Shown here one piece after another: positions 47,971-59,735 of a DNA stretch of 64,000 nt. The notes under the pieces are model-generated. The model was not told where the DNA came from, made no database searches, and saw nothing but the letters and a program-made list of their open reading frames with translations. Source of the DNA: Hexactinellida sp. DTS-2022 (taxonomy: Eukaryota > Porifera > Hexactinellida); the NCBI GenBank assembly GCA_028753945.1, contig JAPNXP010000009.1:4030001-4094000 (forward strand), read 5' to 3'. Every line of letters begins with the position of its first letter. Position 1 is the first letter of the stretch. A program made the translations under genes and the position numbers.

Positions 47971-48282
47971 ATGTATGTTTGTCCGGATTGTATTAAAGTG
48001 ATAGGGAAATAGAAACCGCACTTATAATTGAGATAGAGGTTAGCTTCCAAATGTTATAAAAGGTAAACAAGTATGCAAAATCTGAATTTCTCATTTAGAA
48101 TTTTCTAATATAAATATTTATTGTTGTTGTTGACAAAAAAGGATAATATATAATTGGTTACAATCCAAAATCATGAACTTATATAATGAATGGTTTGGGG
48201 AAGCTTAAGGCCGCATAGCGGCGTATAACTTGAGGTGCATAGCATCAAACTGTCGCAAAGCGACCGAAACCGAAGGGCTCGT
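47971..48282 (+). repeat. Family R repeat copy
   Basis: It aligns with 18158-18478: GTTTGTCCGGATTGTATTAA at the start, GGTAAACAAGTATGC in the middle and CGACCGAAACCGAAGGGCTC at the end. Lies inside the Ginger-like element at 47506. Non-coding. Confidence 0.65.
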
Positions 48283-48790
48283 TGCTTTATAAAGTAGGAA
48301 TATGATAGAAACTGGTTATCAAAATTTCTTTTATCAGTCTTGGCAAAGATGATTTGGGGCTCAAACATTTTTATTTGAAATACTCATGATAAATTTTATG
48401 TGAATGAGTGCAAAACATTGAACTGTGAGGCTCTCAAAATTATCGGATAAAATTTGACAGATAAATTATGTCATTTGAATCTTCTAACTCAATTTCATAT
48501 CGAAAACTGATTTTACCAAATTATTTTAATGCTGCAACAACAACATAATTTAAGGCACAAAAGGACAATTAGCCAAAAATAACGATACAAGCGGAGAAAC
48601 ATTAATGAACTAAGGAATTTGGATGTCGAATTTACCACTTCGATACTAGCAGGTATTTCGTTATGTCCTTTATTATATCCTATGGTAAATATTTAATGAC
48701 ATGCTGTTAATTTTTACCCCTCTTCTGTTTGTGGACAACCGTGAAGAACGTATATACTAGATATGCACTTTAGTGAATGAATAAACCTTA

Positions 48791-49105
48791 TTATAGGAAG
48801 TTAATGCTCCATGAAATTAACGCGAATTTCTCCAAATCGCGTTAATTTCTTTCGGGTTAATTTCCTGCAAATTCATTGTATTTAGCAAATATATATACAA
48901 TCGATGGGTAAACTTCTAAGCTACATTTCTCCAACTATGTTGAGAGGATATACCATGCCTATCAAGTAGATTATAATCCTATTCTGGGACAAGAAATAGT
49001 ATTTAATCAGGAGATTAACTATCTTGAAGATTTTTCTAAAATGTATTCAAGTTAATTTCATGTATTTGAGAATGGTTTGCTCCAAATCGCGTTAATTTCC
49101 TATAA
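48791..49105. mobile_element. MITE with TTATAGGAA ends
   Basis: The left end is TTATAGGAAGTTAATG and the right end complement TTATAGGAAATTAACGCG. CTCCAAATCGCGTTAATTTC occurs near both ends. TA flanks both sides, which suits Tc1/mariner-type elements, but the ends are AT-rich. Non-coding. Confidence 0.6.
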
Positions 49106-49109
49106 TAAG

Positions 49110-49558
49110 CAGGGGTAGAAACAGCTATGTTGTTAACAGCTAACAGCAAATTTGAGCTGTTAACAGCTAGCTGTTATTGAACTGTTAAATGCGTTCTTAA
49201 AATCATATTAATTAAGGACCTGATATTAGCAATTATCTCCTTGGATATCTCATAGGAGAAATATTCTATTATAATTGGAATCGACATTCACTGTGAAAGA
49301 ACGATTTGCTTTAAACGACCCCTCTTAAGAGTGAATGGTTTGTTTTTTCTAGAAACCGAAAAAGATGCTAAATACTAATTTGCTTTACTTGGCATAAATA
49401 TACTGATGATAGTAAAGTGTGCTTTTCTAGAAGTGGCTCAGATATTTTATACTATATAAATATACTTAAAATAGGCCTGATATTCAACAAAACGACTTTT
49501 AAAAACTGAGCTGTTAACAGCAAGAGAGATGCTGTTAACAGCATTTCTACCAGCCCTG
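49110..49558. mobile_element. hAT-like MITE with GCTGTTAACAGC units
   Basis: The ends are CAGGGGTAGAAACAGC and GCATTTCTACCAGCCCTG. The flanking 8-mers ATAATAAG and ATTGTAAG match at 6 of 8. Copies of GCTGTTAACAGC lie just inside both ends (49156, 49510, 49531). Non-coding. Confidence 0.75.
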
Positions 49559-50892
49559 ATTGTAAGGTAATGCATAGTTTCCCAAATAATATCGATCAAT
49601 GAATTTGGAGGATACAATTTAATGTTACAAGTAAATCAGATATTCATAAGGAACAGATATATATATTTAACAGGACCCTAATTTCATTGTAGCTAATAAT
49701 ATTAGGATATTTTCAAAGGTTTTCCCCTGTATCCAATGGGATTTCTCCATTAGTCAGTATCACAGTTCCAAACTGGATTTGTAGTAAGAGAAGGGGGTTT
49801 AAATTATGTAAATCTAAAAGCAAAATGGCTTGACAAATTGGAAATAGATATTGTTAACTTAGAAATCATCTAAGAACCCCTTTTTAAATCAAGAATAAAT
49901 AATTTGAACGTATGTAGCCTTAGAATAGGAATAGAATATTATTCAAATTTATCATATGTAACGGGATAGAAACGAAATAAGCACCAAACCTATACGTATA
50001 ACATAAGCATTTGATCCGGGATGGTTGGCAGGGTCATGAGCCAATGGCCCTAACAATAGTTATCTTCCGTTATTTCAAATAAAAGTGGGCCAACCAAACC
50101 TAAGTCTGAGTCACAAAGGCCCTACCAATCCCCGCTCCTAGTCCACGCTTATGCAGTATACATTGCATAAACTATTGAATATAATTTTTTTTGTGCGCCC
50201 ATAATCAATAAAAACTCATACTAACACAATAACATTGTGTATTTGCGAACACTCAAAGTTTGAAAACTGTGTGTTCGCGAATACACATGTGTGTTCGTGA
50301 ACACACAGAAGTTTCTAATACACTGCAACATCAGCATTAAACATTTCTTAAAATTCAATTTACGGAGTTATTTTGCTTTTGTATATGTTGCAGCATTTTG
50401 CTTTGATTAAAGCATGTTTAGATAGTTTTGTAACATTAATTTAAATGCTTCAGTAATTATAAGAATACAAGAGCCCTTCGGTCTCTCACAACAATTGAGT
50501 TTTATTAATAATCTACAGATTAACGTTTATCCTTTTCCTCACCATTTTTAATTAAAATAAATTCATATTTATAATTATATAAGTTATAAATCCCCTCCAA
50601 TACATTATAATGCTATTCTAAAATATTAAAATACGTTATATGTTTGATGTTAGTATAGCTAGATGTTTGATTGTAATATCTTTTGATTGTATACCTTTGA
50701 TCTACATTGTGTGCAATAAAACATATTCAAAATAGAAATTTCATTCTCAAAGCAGGAAATAATTTACGTTCTTAAACAATTAAAGTGTTGCTCATTTGTA
50801 TTGTTACAAGTGCCTTTGATTTTAGATGAAGTCAATATTCGGGAATGGTATATAAATGTGAGACTAGATTTCCTATTTATTCAATCATATAA

Positions 50893-53026
50893 TTGACACA
50901 TTGCCCAATTCTTGTACTAAAATGCAGTCATGAATTGCAATTTACAAATCTTGTAAATGCCCACAACAACATAAACAGCGTTCTCCTATCGCGAGAACAG
51001 ATCTCGGAGATCGTTAATATCTTCTCTGCGCCATGTCCCACTACTTCTGCAGCAGCTAGACAGCGTTTCTACAGGATACAGAAAAAGTACACCGTCAAAC
51101 ATACCCAATCCTGTCAGATATTATACCAAAGTAGTTCTGATACCTCTACGCTGCTTCGAGTTCTAGCGAAGGAAGAGCTTTTTGACGTTTTTTCCCGCGT
51201 ACACTGTGAAGATGGGAAGCATCTAGGGAGAGATCGAATGGTTATCGAACTTAAAAGTGATATTGTGGATACTCGAAGTCAGTAGTACAAGATTATGTCA
51301 ACCTCTGTCAAGAGTGTCAACTTAAGAAGGGCAAAAAGTATCTTAAAGGCACCACTGTTAAACCGATACACAGTCCAGACTATGCATCGAGAGGTCAAGT
51401 TGATTTACTAGATTTTCAGAACAGAGATCAAGCTAACAGACCTTATAATTTTCTTTTGGTGTACCAAGATCACAATACTAAGTTCGTAATACCCCGCCGC
51501 TAATTCATAAATCTGCTGAAGAAGTATCTGTATCCCGTACCCTCTTTGAGATATTCTGTCTCATCGGTTCTCCTCACATTCTCCAAAGTGATAATGGTAG
51601 AGAGTTTAAGAACATCAATCTAGCTACTATGATAAGAAACTTGTGGCCGGAGTGCAAAATTATTCACGGAAACCTAGGCATCCCCAGTCACAAGGGTCCG
51701 TGGAGAGAGTGAACCAAGAAATTAAACGCGTAATCGGTTCCCTAGTGAGACAAGCGAATGATGACTGCTGGGTTAAGTACATTCCAATTGTACAGCACTC
51801 AATCAACACTAGCCCTCATTCAACCTTACAAGGCAATAGCCCTTATCGAATTTTATTTGGAAGGGAACCTGTGAAAGGCATGGGAGATTTCGGAATTCCC
51901 GATGGAATGGCAGGTGCCGTTACTACGGAGGAAGGAATGATAACGTAAATATACTATACAACTTAGATATACTGTATTTAAATATTTATAAATTACCTAT
52001 GTCATTAGATTAATTCAACACGCAGATGAAATGGAGAATCAGGCTATCAATTCTCCGTACGAGTTTGAAGAACCTACACAGACAGATAATGAAAGTCCAG
52101 TTTCTTCACCATATTCTGCCAACTATTCAGGTGTTCATGACTCACCACGAGAGTTGCACGATTCTCCGGACTCCTACTTGAGGGACATCAGTAAAATGTG
52201 TTTAATGCACAACAGTCTGAGCTGGGCGCTGTTAATTATGACATACCTTTACCTTGTTCTTCAGAATACACTCAAAACAGCGAGTATAACCCTTTCCAAT
52301 ACATTTCATCCATTCTACCAGAAACTCCATATACCAGCCCGCTGTTCTCTAATCCACCACCTATGAGTTTCAAATCAATACCAAACTACATGTGTCCACC
52401 TACTACATCTGAGTTTACTCCTACATTAGAAGCGTCTACGTACTTACCATTCGAACCTCTCTCTCTCCCAGAAGAATCCAGTCTGGTCACATTAGACCCA
52501 CGCTGTGCTATTTGCAACGAAGTTTGCAGCACGCTCATGCCTGTCCTGACTGCAGCAAGCCAGTTCATGTCATCTGCGGACATGCAGTTGACGGTGTCGA
52601 GGGGTATGGATCTCCAGTGTCTGCAATTATTGCTGGCTACAAAAGAGGGAAATAGTTATCCATAAGAGTAGAGAAAGCTCCAAGCGTGGGCAATCTAAAC
52701 AGATTGATCGTATGGGTAAACAGTCGCGAAAAAAGGTCCATACTTTCGATGTCGGGGATAAAATTGTATTAAATATACCCGAAGTCGACAAGAGATCACC
52801 TTTCGACCCACCAAATATTCTTGGTGTTTTCATTACTCGTTCACAAGAGGGGGTTTATCGCATCGGTACAAAGTCAGGAAGAATCAATCGACTTTACATT
52901 GGAATGGAATTCGATCTGACACACGGTCACTTTCTTTCGTCAGATGATATACCTGACATAGATGTCTCGTTTAAGTCTGCGGTATTTCGTAAATCGTTGA
53001 GTAATCGCAGGCAATTTTGCAACTGA
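50893..53026 (+). pseudogene. Ginger2/KRBA2-type integrase (transposase) relic
   Basis: An N-terminal HHCC zinc region (VHCEDGKHLGRDRMV, then VNLCQECQLKKGKK after a frame break at about 51287). Core: GQVDLLDFQNRDQ, LLVYQDHNTKFVIP, a frameshift near 51503, then LFEIFCLIGSPH, LQSDNGREF, LWPECKIIHG, PRHPQSQGSVERVNQE. These give D, D and E with suitable spacing. A likely 80-bp intron (GTAAAT at 51946 to CGCAG at 52025) follows. Then come a Ser/Pro-rich linker, a C-x2-C/His zinc region with a frameshift near 52545 (CAICNEVC, HACPDCSKPVHVICGHAV), and a C-terminal block VGDKIVLNIPEVDK, NILGVFITRS, YRIGTKSGRINRLYI. The order matches KRBA2/Ginger2-type integrases. Frame breaks make it inactive as it stands. 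Confidence 0.82.
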
Positions 53027-53146
53027 ACTAGTAGCTGCCGTGCCAATCGGTGCAGATGCAAAAGTGCTAATATTAAGTGCAACTATAAATGTCATAAGCA
53101 GTTAGCATGCCAAAATGAATAGTTACAAACCTTATTTATATTTCCT

Positions 53147-53555
53147 CAGGGGCGTCCTGGCCAGGGGGGGGGGCCATCGGGGAACTTCAGTGGCGTAGCC
53201 AGGATTATCGTGAGGGGGGTGCTTTGGAGCGAGCGATGGTAAGGGGGGTCTTGGGGGCTAGCCCCCCAGAAATTTTTTGAATATTAGACGCGCAAACTTC
53301 GATGTACAAGCTATTCTTGTCACATAGTAGGAGGAGTGTAAAATTGTGCAGTTGTACCAAGTTATAAATAACAACATATCCCTTTTGGAAACCAGTTATG
53401 AGGGGGGTGTTTGAACACCCAAATCCTCCCCCCCCCTGGATACGCCACTGAACTTTCAGTGCTTTTGCCCTTATCAAATAGTAGCCCAAATTATGAACCC
53501 TCAAGGGGGGCCCAGCGGGGATTCCCCGCTGGCTTGTATGACCAGGACGCCCCTG
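53147..53555. mobile_element. hAT-type MITE with a second element inside
   Basis: The ends are CAGGGGCGTCCTGG and CCAGGACGCCCCTG. A perfect 8-bp duplication TATTTCCT lies at 53139-53146 and 53556-53563. It is inserted in the 3' part of the Ginger2-like element and contains the element at 53188-53450. Non-coding. Confidence 0.93.
53188..53450. mobile_element. Nested MITE with CAGTGGCGTAGCCAGG end
   Basis: The ends are CAGTGGCGTAGCCAGGAT and CCTGGATACGCCACTG. AACTT lies on both sides (53183-53187 and 53451-53455), which suggests a 5-bp duplication. Superfamily not settled. Non-coding; the frame across it is low complexity. Confidence 0.8.
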
Positions 53556-54260
53556 TATTTCCTTCTTTCAGGAAACTATGAATCTTGAATCTAGTTATAT
53601 TCAACAGACGGTTTAAACTGCGGGAATTTCGGAGTGATATTAATTAAATGGACAGTTCGTTACAGCACTGTTTGGTACTACTTAATCTTACCAATAACTG
53701 TAGTAGATTTCAATTTATTGATAAAAACCACCTGGCTTCTTTGAAAATACTAGTAAACTTATCATGTCCATATACCATGTAACGAGGGCCACTGCATAAG
53801 GGATAAATATGAAGTCCGTTATTTACAACAGGTAAGAAGGATTTGTCTGGGGTCTTTGTAAAGTTTTTATAAATTTTTTGTTATATATAAGTAAAATATT
53901 TTGGAAAATGGTAATAAACATAACGCGACGCTTTTGAAATTAGTAGTTTACAGTCAATATATGCATCACGTGCTTACAGATTGAAAGTTTAAAAGGCTAA
54001 AAGCATGTAGTAATTATAGACTTACTATAATACAGTTCCCGACTTTCTGTTAATGAATTAGAATTATTTGTATTCAAATCTACAAATCAATTAATTAAAT
54101 GTGCTCAATATACAAATCAAATACTGGAACAATAATATAGTTGTACCCAAATACTTACTGTTTGATGCTGAGAAAATCCACATAACTAACTGCGAAGAAT
54201 ATTAAGATCAAAACTATCAAACAAATATTAGTATAGGATGGTTATATACAAAGAGAATCA

Positions 54261-54420
54261 TTATATAGAGCTGAGCTCTAGTAGAGTTCAGATTTTTCCC
54301 ATACTAAAAGCCCAGGCTTACTTTCTAAAGGTCAATTTCAAACTCTGGGAAAACTGACCTTTCTCAGTGCCTGAATACACTTACTGAAAAACAACTCTAC
54401 CTGAGCTGAGCTCTATATAA
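54261..54420. mobile_element. MITE with TTATATAGAGCTGAGCT ends, second copy
   Basis: Nearly the same as 28508-28671 in ends and interior (CCCATACTAAAAGCCCAGGC). Inserted inside the Ginger2-like element, to the left of its right inverted repeat. Non-coding. Confidence 0.78.
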
Positions 54421-55225
54421 GTTATTTGTTATTATTCAAAACACTGCCATTAGAAAAGGGTAATTATGCATACGTCCTGTTTGAAGGTAACCATGACAAT
54501 ATAAATGTATATTTCGTTGACTAAGTTGGGTTCTTACAAAATAGTGAATCAAGATATACTACAACAAACATATAATGTATTTTAATATTTTAGAATATCA
54601 TTATAATGTATTGGAGGGGATTTATAACTTATATAATTATAATTATTAATTTATTTTAATTAAAAATGGTGAGAAAATGGATAAACGTTAATCTGTAGAT
54701 TATCAATAAAACTCAATTGTTGTGAGAGACCGAATGGCTCTTATATTCTTATAACTACTGAAGCTATTAAAATAATGTTACATAACTATCTAAACATGCT
54801 TTAATTATAATTTCAAAGTAAACGCACTTTAACTAAAAATTTCAGTCAAAAACGCACTTTGACTGCAACATATACATATATGTACTACATTATAACTCGG
54901 TTTGTGCGTAACTGGGTTAGTACGTACTTCGGCTTAGTAGGTACTAATTTTTTTAACCATTTAGTAAATTTATATGTACTATCTCAATATATGTAAAGTC
55001 AGTTAGTAAGTACACTTGGATAATGTGCACAAATTTTCTCTCCCGAGGGGTTGTATGCTAACCGTGTTCTATTTTAAGTAAAAATGTCATTCCGTCCTAA
55101 AATCCTGTGAAACTATTACTCGATTAAGCGGAGAAATCTATTAACTGTTAGCTCTATAAAGCGGAGTCGACTGCGTTTAATCGACACCAATACCTATCTT
55201 ATATTCAGCGGATATTTCCATATTA

Positions 55226-55414
55226 CAGTAGAATCTCGTTAGTACGAACACGGTTAATACGAATTTCCGGATAAGACGACAAACAGTTCCACATAATCAG
55301 GTAACTACAAGCTACAATGGCTATTCATTGGGTATTACTCCGGTTAATATGAACTCCGGATAAAGCTTACTAATGTTATCTTCCGTTGGTTCTCGTATTA
55401 ACGAGGTTCCACTG
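55226..55414. mobile_element. pogo-like MITE (CAGTAGAATCTCGTTAGTAC ends)
   Basis: The left end is CAGTAGAATCTCGTTAGTAC; the right end complement is CAGTGGAACCTCGTTAATAC. TA flanks both sides. The interior has CCGGTTAATATGAACTCCGG. Fragments are at 41345-41437 and 59330-59455. Non-coding. Confidence 0.78.
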
Positions 55415-55644
55415 TATATAGGCATACATGTGAAGATCTTATCCATATTTTAATAGAAATCAATATTATGTATTCGATTTCCTGAATATAGTGGCTCTTA
55501 TACAATAAGAAAAGTCTGCGCCGATTGAGGACTGCATCATCCAGGTAAATGGCTTGATACGCCCCTGCCATTCGAGTTACCCACTGATCATCGTTTATTA
55601 ATAGTTGCAGTTATAAACTCTTCACAGTCGTTATTTATTAAATA

Positions 55645-56017
55645 GGAGCATTCGGTATCGGTCGCTTTGCGACGGAACGGTGCTACACACCTCTAGTTTA
55701 CTGCCGCTATGCGGCCTTACTCCTCACTAAATAATTGATGATAGAGTTAGTAAAACATCTCTTCCTACCATTTCCATACTTTTAACTTGTTTACTATAAT
55801 ACCAGTTGAAAGCAAACTTCTAAGGTGATTTTGAATTTACATTAATTTCTTACCTATTTTGTAAACAACAAAAATAATTTTCATATTAAAATTACAAAAA
55901 AATGCGAAATTTGAAATCAGCATACTTGTTTACCTATTGAAACATCTGGAAGTTAGTCTCTATCTGGTATATAAATGCAGTTTCTATTCCCCCATCACTT
56001 TGTACAACCTGGGCAAA
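55645..56017 (-). repeat. Family R repeat copy, reverse
   Basis: In reverse it matches 18158-18478, including GGTAAACAAGTATGC and the end with TCGGTCGCTTTGCGAC on the plus strand. Non-coding. Confidence 0.62.
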
Positions 56018-56037
56018 CACACACCCACACCCACACC

Positions 56038-56698
56038 CATAGGCGCCGAAACTCTCGAGAGCCAGGGGGGTGTAACTCTTACATTAAGATGTGAAAGGTA
56101 AAAAAACGATGCCTATGGTGCATGGGCGCAAAGTTTTACAAGTATGAGGTTAAAGTTGGGGAGGGCTTGGAGCGAGTGTGGCGAGCGACCTTTTGGGGGT
56201 TCTGGGGGCAAGCCCCCCACAAAAAAATGGACTGCGAGATACCCAGATATTGATTTGTTTTGAATGAATCATACGTATATTTTACTATCCCAAATTATAT
56301 TGAACATTGTATTTTTTATCCAGAGGGCACGGTAACTCCCACCAATAATGTTGCCCCCCCCCTTCCATTTTACGGGGGGGGGCGCACGTCCCCCAGCGCA
56401 CCCCCCTGTTTACGCCACTGCTATGGTGGCTAAAAATCATTATGTTGAACGGGCATAATTGTATACTACATATAAAAATCATCCAATGTTATTTAGAAAA
56501 ACTCCTTATGGAAATATAATTTTTCAATGCGTCTATGTTCTATACGTGTAACATTAAAGAATATGTCTAATATACCCTCCCTGACCAGGAGGGGTATATC
56601 CTCCCTCACTATTTCCTCATCCAGGGGTGGTGAAACCCTCCCTGACAAAAACCAGGGAGGGTGAAACCCCCCTGACCCCCCCACTTTCGGCGCCTATG
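56038..56698. mobile_element. Element with CATAGGCGCCGAAA ends in the hexamer array
   Basis: A perfect 14-bp inverted terminus, CATAGGCGCCGAAA at the left and TTTCGGCGCCTATG at the right. CCCACACC flanks both sides, but this word also belongs to the array, so the duplication is not proof. It holds a nested hAT MITE. Non-coding. Confidence 0.75.
56121..56420. mobile_element. hAT-type MITE, nested
   Basis: The ends are CATGGGCGCAAAG and TTTACGCCACTG. A perfect 8-bp duplication CTATGGTG lies at 56113-56120 and 56421-56428. G- and C-runs inside. Non-coding. Confidence 0.88.
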
Positions 56699-56934
56699 CC
56701 CACACCCACACCCATACTCACACCCACACCCACACCCACACCCACACCCACACCCACACCCACACCCACACCCACACCCACACCCACACCCACACCCACA
56801 CCCACACCCACACGCCAAACAAACAAGAGTCGAGTTTTAATAATATCGATTCATCATAGTTTCTTAAAATCCTTAGCCCTGAATGTTCTCTCCAAAAATA
56901 TTTTTGAGCCCTTAAACTGTAATTAATCCTAATT

Positions 56935-59298
56935 CATAGCCTACTCTATATATGGCCTGACAGTAGATGTACCAGGGATGCACAAGAAGATGGGAAATTT
57001 TAATTTTTTAATGTTTTCTATATTGAACTACTAAGTTCTTTATGGGTCTCTAGGTCGTAAACATAACTCAGCAGTGCTAGCCCGTGATTAATATTAGCTG
57101 TAATGAGAACGGTGATTGGATTTTCATAATTTAATAGTAATAATAAACACAAACAGTACAATTTCTAATATTAATATACAGTAAATAATACACAATTATT
57201 TGCTTTCTTTCCTCACTCCTCTTTCTCTCTCTGGCTCTAGCAGTGACACACGACACACTTAACTACATAATAGAAATAAGAATAACAGAGTAATACAAAT
57301 AAGTAGACACATAATTAAGAGAATTTCTTAAATTTACGCTTTCTATACTTTTTGAAAGAACCAGCAAGTTATAATTCTTAACTTTGTTTGTAAGAAGCAA
57401 TTCGCTGCAGTAAAGACGAGCTTCGATAAGATGTTCCAACTAAACACACCACAGCTAATACAAGTAGACTTCCAAATACTGGGATCACGATTATCGCTAT
57501 CTTCCAAATACATCAACGTGAGTTCAACTAGTATTTTTCTAGAAGGTCCACTTACAAGCTTCGCCATCAGCTCTTTATTGTTTTCGATGGCACTAAAGGT
57601 CTTCCATATAACAAATATGGAATTTAAAACTGGCTCAGATGGATATTTAAGTCAGCCACGGTCCGTTAGCTGCAGAAGTTTATACTGAGAGTCCAGGTCT
57701 AAATCAAGGAGAAATTCTTTATCAACTGTTAGCATATGTAGACAGACATGACACGGTTTTGTTTGTTTCAGGTACTGATGGACAGTATAGCCTGCAATAA
57801 AGGCTAATGATTGAAGCAACTGTGAACCACAATCAATTGTTGATAAATCATTAATCGCATCAAGAAATGGCTCCAAATTGAACTCACCATCAGTAGTGGA
57901 ATACGCTATACGGAGCATGTCTAAAACTGGTGTATGTTTGTTTACTCAGTTTGCCAATTTTTTCTGGTAAAGTTTGCCAAGCATCTAACCAAAAACTACA
58001 CGAGTCAAAAATAGAAATCGCTCGTCATTAAAAGTCAAAGGTCTAGAGAAATTATCGTTCAAACGTATTCCTTTAAAATGGTGTGTTAACGTTGAATAAT
58101 TACCAAACAGTAAGAAGGGTATCAACGAACTCCGGAGTATTATTTCTATATTCTGGATAGTTAGCGCAGATATTGTTAATTCGTTAACGACTTTCAAAAC
58201 CAGTTTGACATTTTGACGCTCATTGCAAGACGGAAAACATTACTCCATAGTCAAATGAGGAGCTAACTTGGCTAAACTTGTTCCTTCTGAATTATATAAT
58301 TGACGTACATCTTCAAAGGATGCACAACCGAATTTAGGTGGATAATCACAATAAGAACTAGAGTTGTATTTTAAAGCAAGTTCCTGGAAAACAGATTCAA
58401 TCTCTCGGATGTCACTAAGCAATTGGAACGGATATACTCTGTCCATTAAAATAGGCTGAGGTGGATAAATAAGCATTGATTTCAAGGTACAAATCTACTG
58501 AGATATTTTTTTCAGCCATTTTAGCGAGAACAAACGTTATGTTGCTTTCATTACGGAACCACACCAACCAACCATTAGGTAAATAAATCAAGGTTAACTT
58601 ATCTTTCAAGTCCTGTGGAGAGTTACCACAAACTTCTCTTTCTCTTGACTCTCGGATCTCAAGCTGAGTTGTAGTGTTTGGTTCATCAATTCTTCCTCTT
58701 TTGCATCGTATGAGAAGCGATTCCGTTTGTTAGGTTTGGATGAGTAATATGCTGGGCAGCGAGTTAGTAAACTTGGTACAGCGCCTTTCTTCAACTTTGG
58801 CTTTGCCCGCGGATCGCGGTACTTCAGTAAAAGTACTATCTCCTCTTGGGACTTGGAAAGTGTAGTCTATGTCTTCTTTCTGAAAATGGTTGATACATAC
58901 ATAGACCACCTTCAGGTCACCGATATCCTCGCGACGAAGAGCGTATGTCCAGGCATGATTCAGGGTTTGTGGGTTTTGAACACAAGGAACATGGTCATCC
59001 GGGTTGTAATTGCTCTTGCATCCGGGGACAGAAGATGAGTTACCCATGAATAGAAGCTAATATGAATAAAATATCAAAGCGAAATTAAAAGGATGAGATT
59101 TTACGTCAATAGAAGAGTTTGGAATAAAATCTGATCAATAATTGTATATATTTCAAGAATATTTCTAATTAATGTGGTTGATTATGATTATTATTTTTGA
59201 AATTAAATATTGTGGTTGGATAAATATTACCATCTTCTCCTTCATCCTTGGTCCACATTTTCTAGGTTACTGTCAGGCCATATATAGAGTAGGCTATG
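56935..59298 (-). mobile_element. P element, copy 3 (2.4 kb, reverse)
   Basis: The inverted ends begin CATAGCCTACTCTATATA. A perfect 7-bp duplication CCTAATT lies at 56928-56934 and 59299-59305. It is close to copy 1 throughout, including the terminal 90 bp, and has a further internal deletion. Confidence 0.9.
57343..59047 (-). pseudogene. P-element transposase relic with THAP domain, copy 3
   Basis: The THAP part starts at 59047 (SSVPGCKSNYNPDDHVP, VVYVCINHFQKEDIDYTF). Here GAA replaces the stop found in copy 1, but a small insertion near 58805 shifts the frame and the first zinc Cys appears as Ser (MGNSSSVPGC). Downstream blocks are LPNGWLVWFRNESNITFVLA, LAPHLTME, FSRPLTFNDERFLFLTRVV, PCHVCLHMLTVDKEFLLD and GPSRKILVELTLMYLE. 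It shares with copy 1 the deletion of the catalytic core and also lacks the DPLEHHFGLYRMM segment. Confidence 0.85.
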
Positions 59299-59499
59299 CC
59301 TAATTAAATTCAAAATTTGAAATATACAGTATACCCTCATTAGTACGAACACGAATAATGCGAACTTTCGGTTACTATGAACACAATTTTTGGACCCTTC
59401 AAAGAATCTCAATTCGAATAACACCGGTTGATACCAATTTGTTATCATGAACGTGCAAATAGACTAGGGAAAAATAGCCGAAATAGAAACTAAATGTGA

Positions 59500-59735
59500 T
59501 TATTTGAATTATACAGTAATAACTGACTTTACATTATATTGAGAAATATAATTAATTTACTAAATGGTTACAAAAATTAGTATCTACTAAGCCGAAGTAC
59601 GTGCTAACCGAGTTATAATGTAGTACATATATGTATACAAAAGCAAATTAACTCTGTCAATTGATTTTTAATAAATGTTTAATTAATGCTGATATTCGTA
59701 ATCAGCATAAGATTTCCAGTCATTATATCATTATA
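59500..59735 (-). repeat. Unoccupied relative of the 47470-55010 locus
   Basis: In reverse it reads ATGACTGGAAATCTTATGCT, ATTCGTAATCAGC-type sequence, GCTTTTGTATACATATATG, then ACTACATTATAACTCGGTTA. These are the flanks of the two Ginger-like elements at 47506 and 50386 without the elements. It contains one CTGA/TCAG (59689) and one TATA (59634). It belongs to a pogo-like repeat with GTACGT and CTAACCGAG motifs. Confidence 0.8.

Larger units (their letters stand above)
47506..50330. mobile_element. Ginger-like element, non-autonomous, 445-bp inverted repeats
   Basis: The ends are TGTTGCAGTGTATTAGAAAC and its complement. Arms at 47506-47953 and 49898-50330 are about 95% alike by eye and include repeated TGTGTTCGCGAACACAC palindromes. 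A perfect 4-bp duplication TCAG flanks it (47502-47505 and 50331-50334), and the related locus at 59689-59692 shows a single copy. The interior has no transposase; it holds a family R repeat and two MITEs. Confidence 0.85.
50386..54870 (+). mobile_element. Ginger2-like DNA transposon with integrase gene
   Basis: Inverted repeats of about 270 bp at 50386-50660 and 54556-54870 start TGTTGCAG and share long blocks such as TAAAGCATGTTTAGATAG and GAGACCGA-rich sequence. TATA lies directly on both sides (50382-50385 and 54871-54874), and the unoccupied relative at 59634 has one TATA. The right end carries an extra stretch with AAGTGCGTTT repeats. It codes for a gypsy-type integrase and has no reverse transcriptase, gag or LTR. 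Ginger elements are known as cut-and-paste transposons with gypsy-like integrases and gypsy-like termini. Confidence 0.85.
56012..56815. repeat. (CACCCA)n array split by transposon insertions
   Basis: Hexamer repeats at 56012-56037 resume at 56699 and run about 115 bp. The break is the element at 56038-56698. Long frames across it (Gly-Cys, Val-Gly or Thr-Pro repeats) are products of the hexamer, not genes. Confidence 0.88.

Noticed and set aside
50386..54870. LTR retrotransposon, suggested by the gypsy-type integrase
   Set aside because: The terminal repeats are inverted, not direct, and no reverse transcriptase, protease or gag is present.
56609..56926. Long frames with Gly-Cys, Val-Gly and Thr-Pro repeats
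   Set aside because: They are translations of the (CACCCA)n array in different frames.
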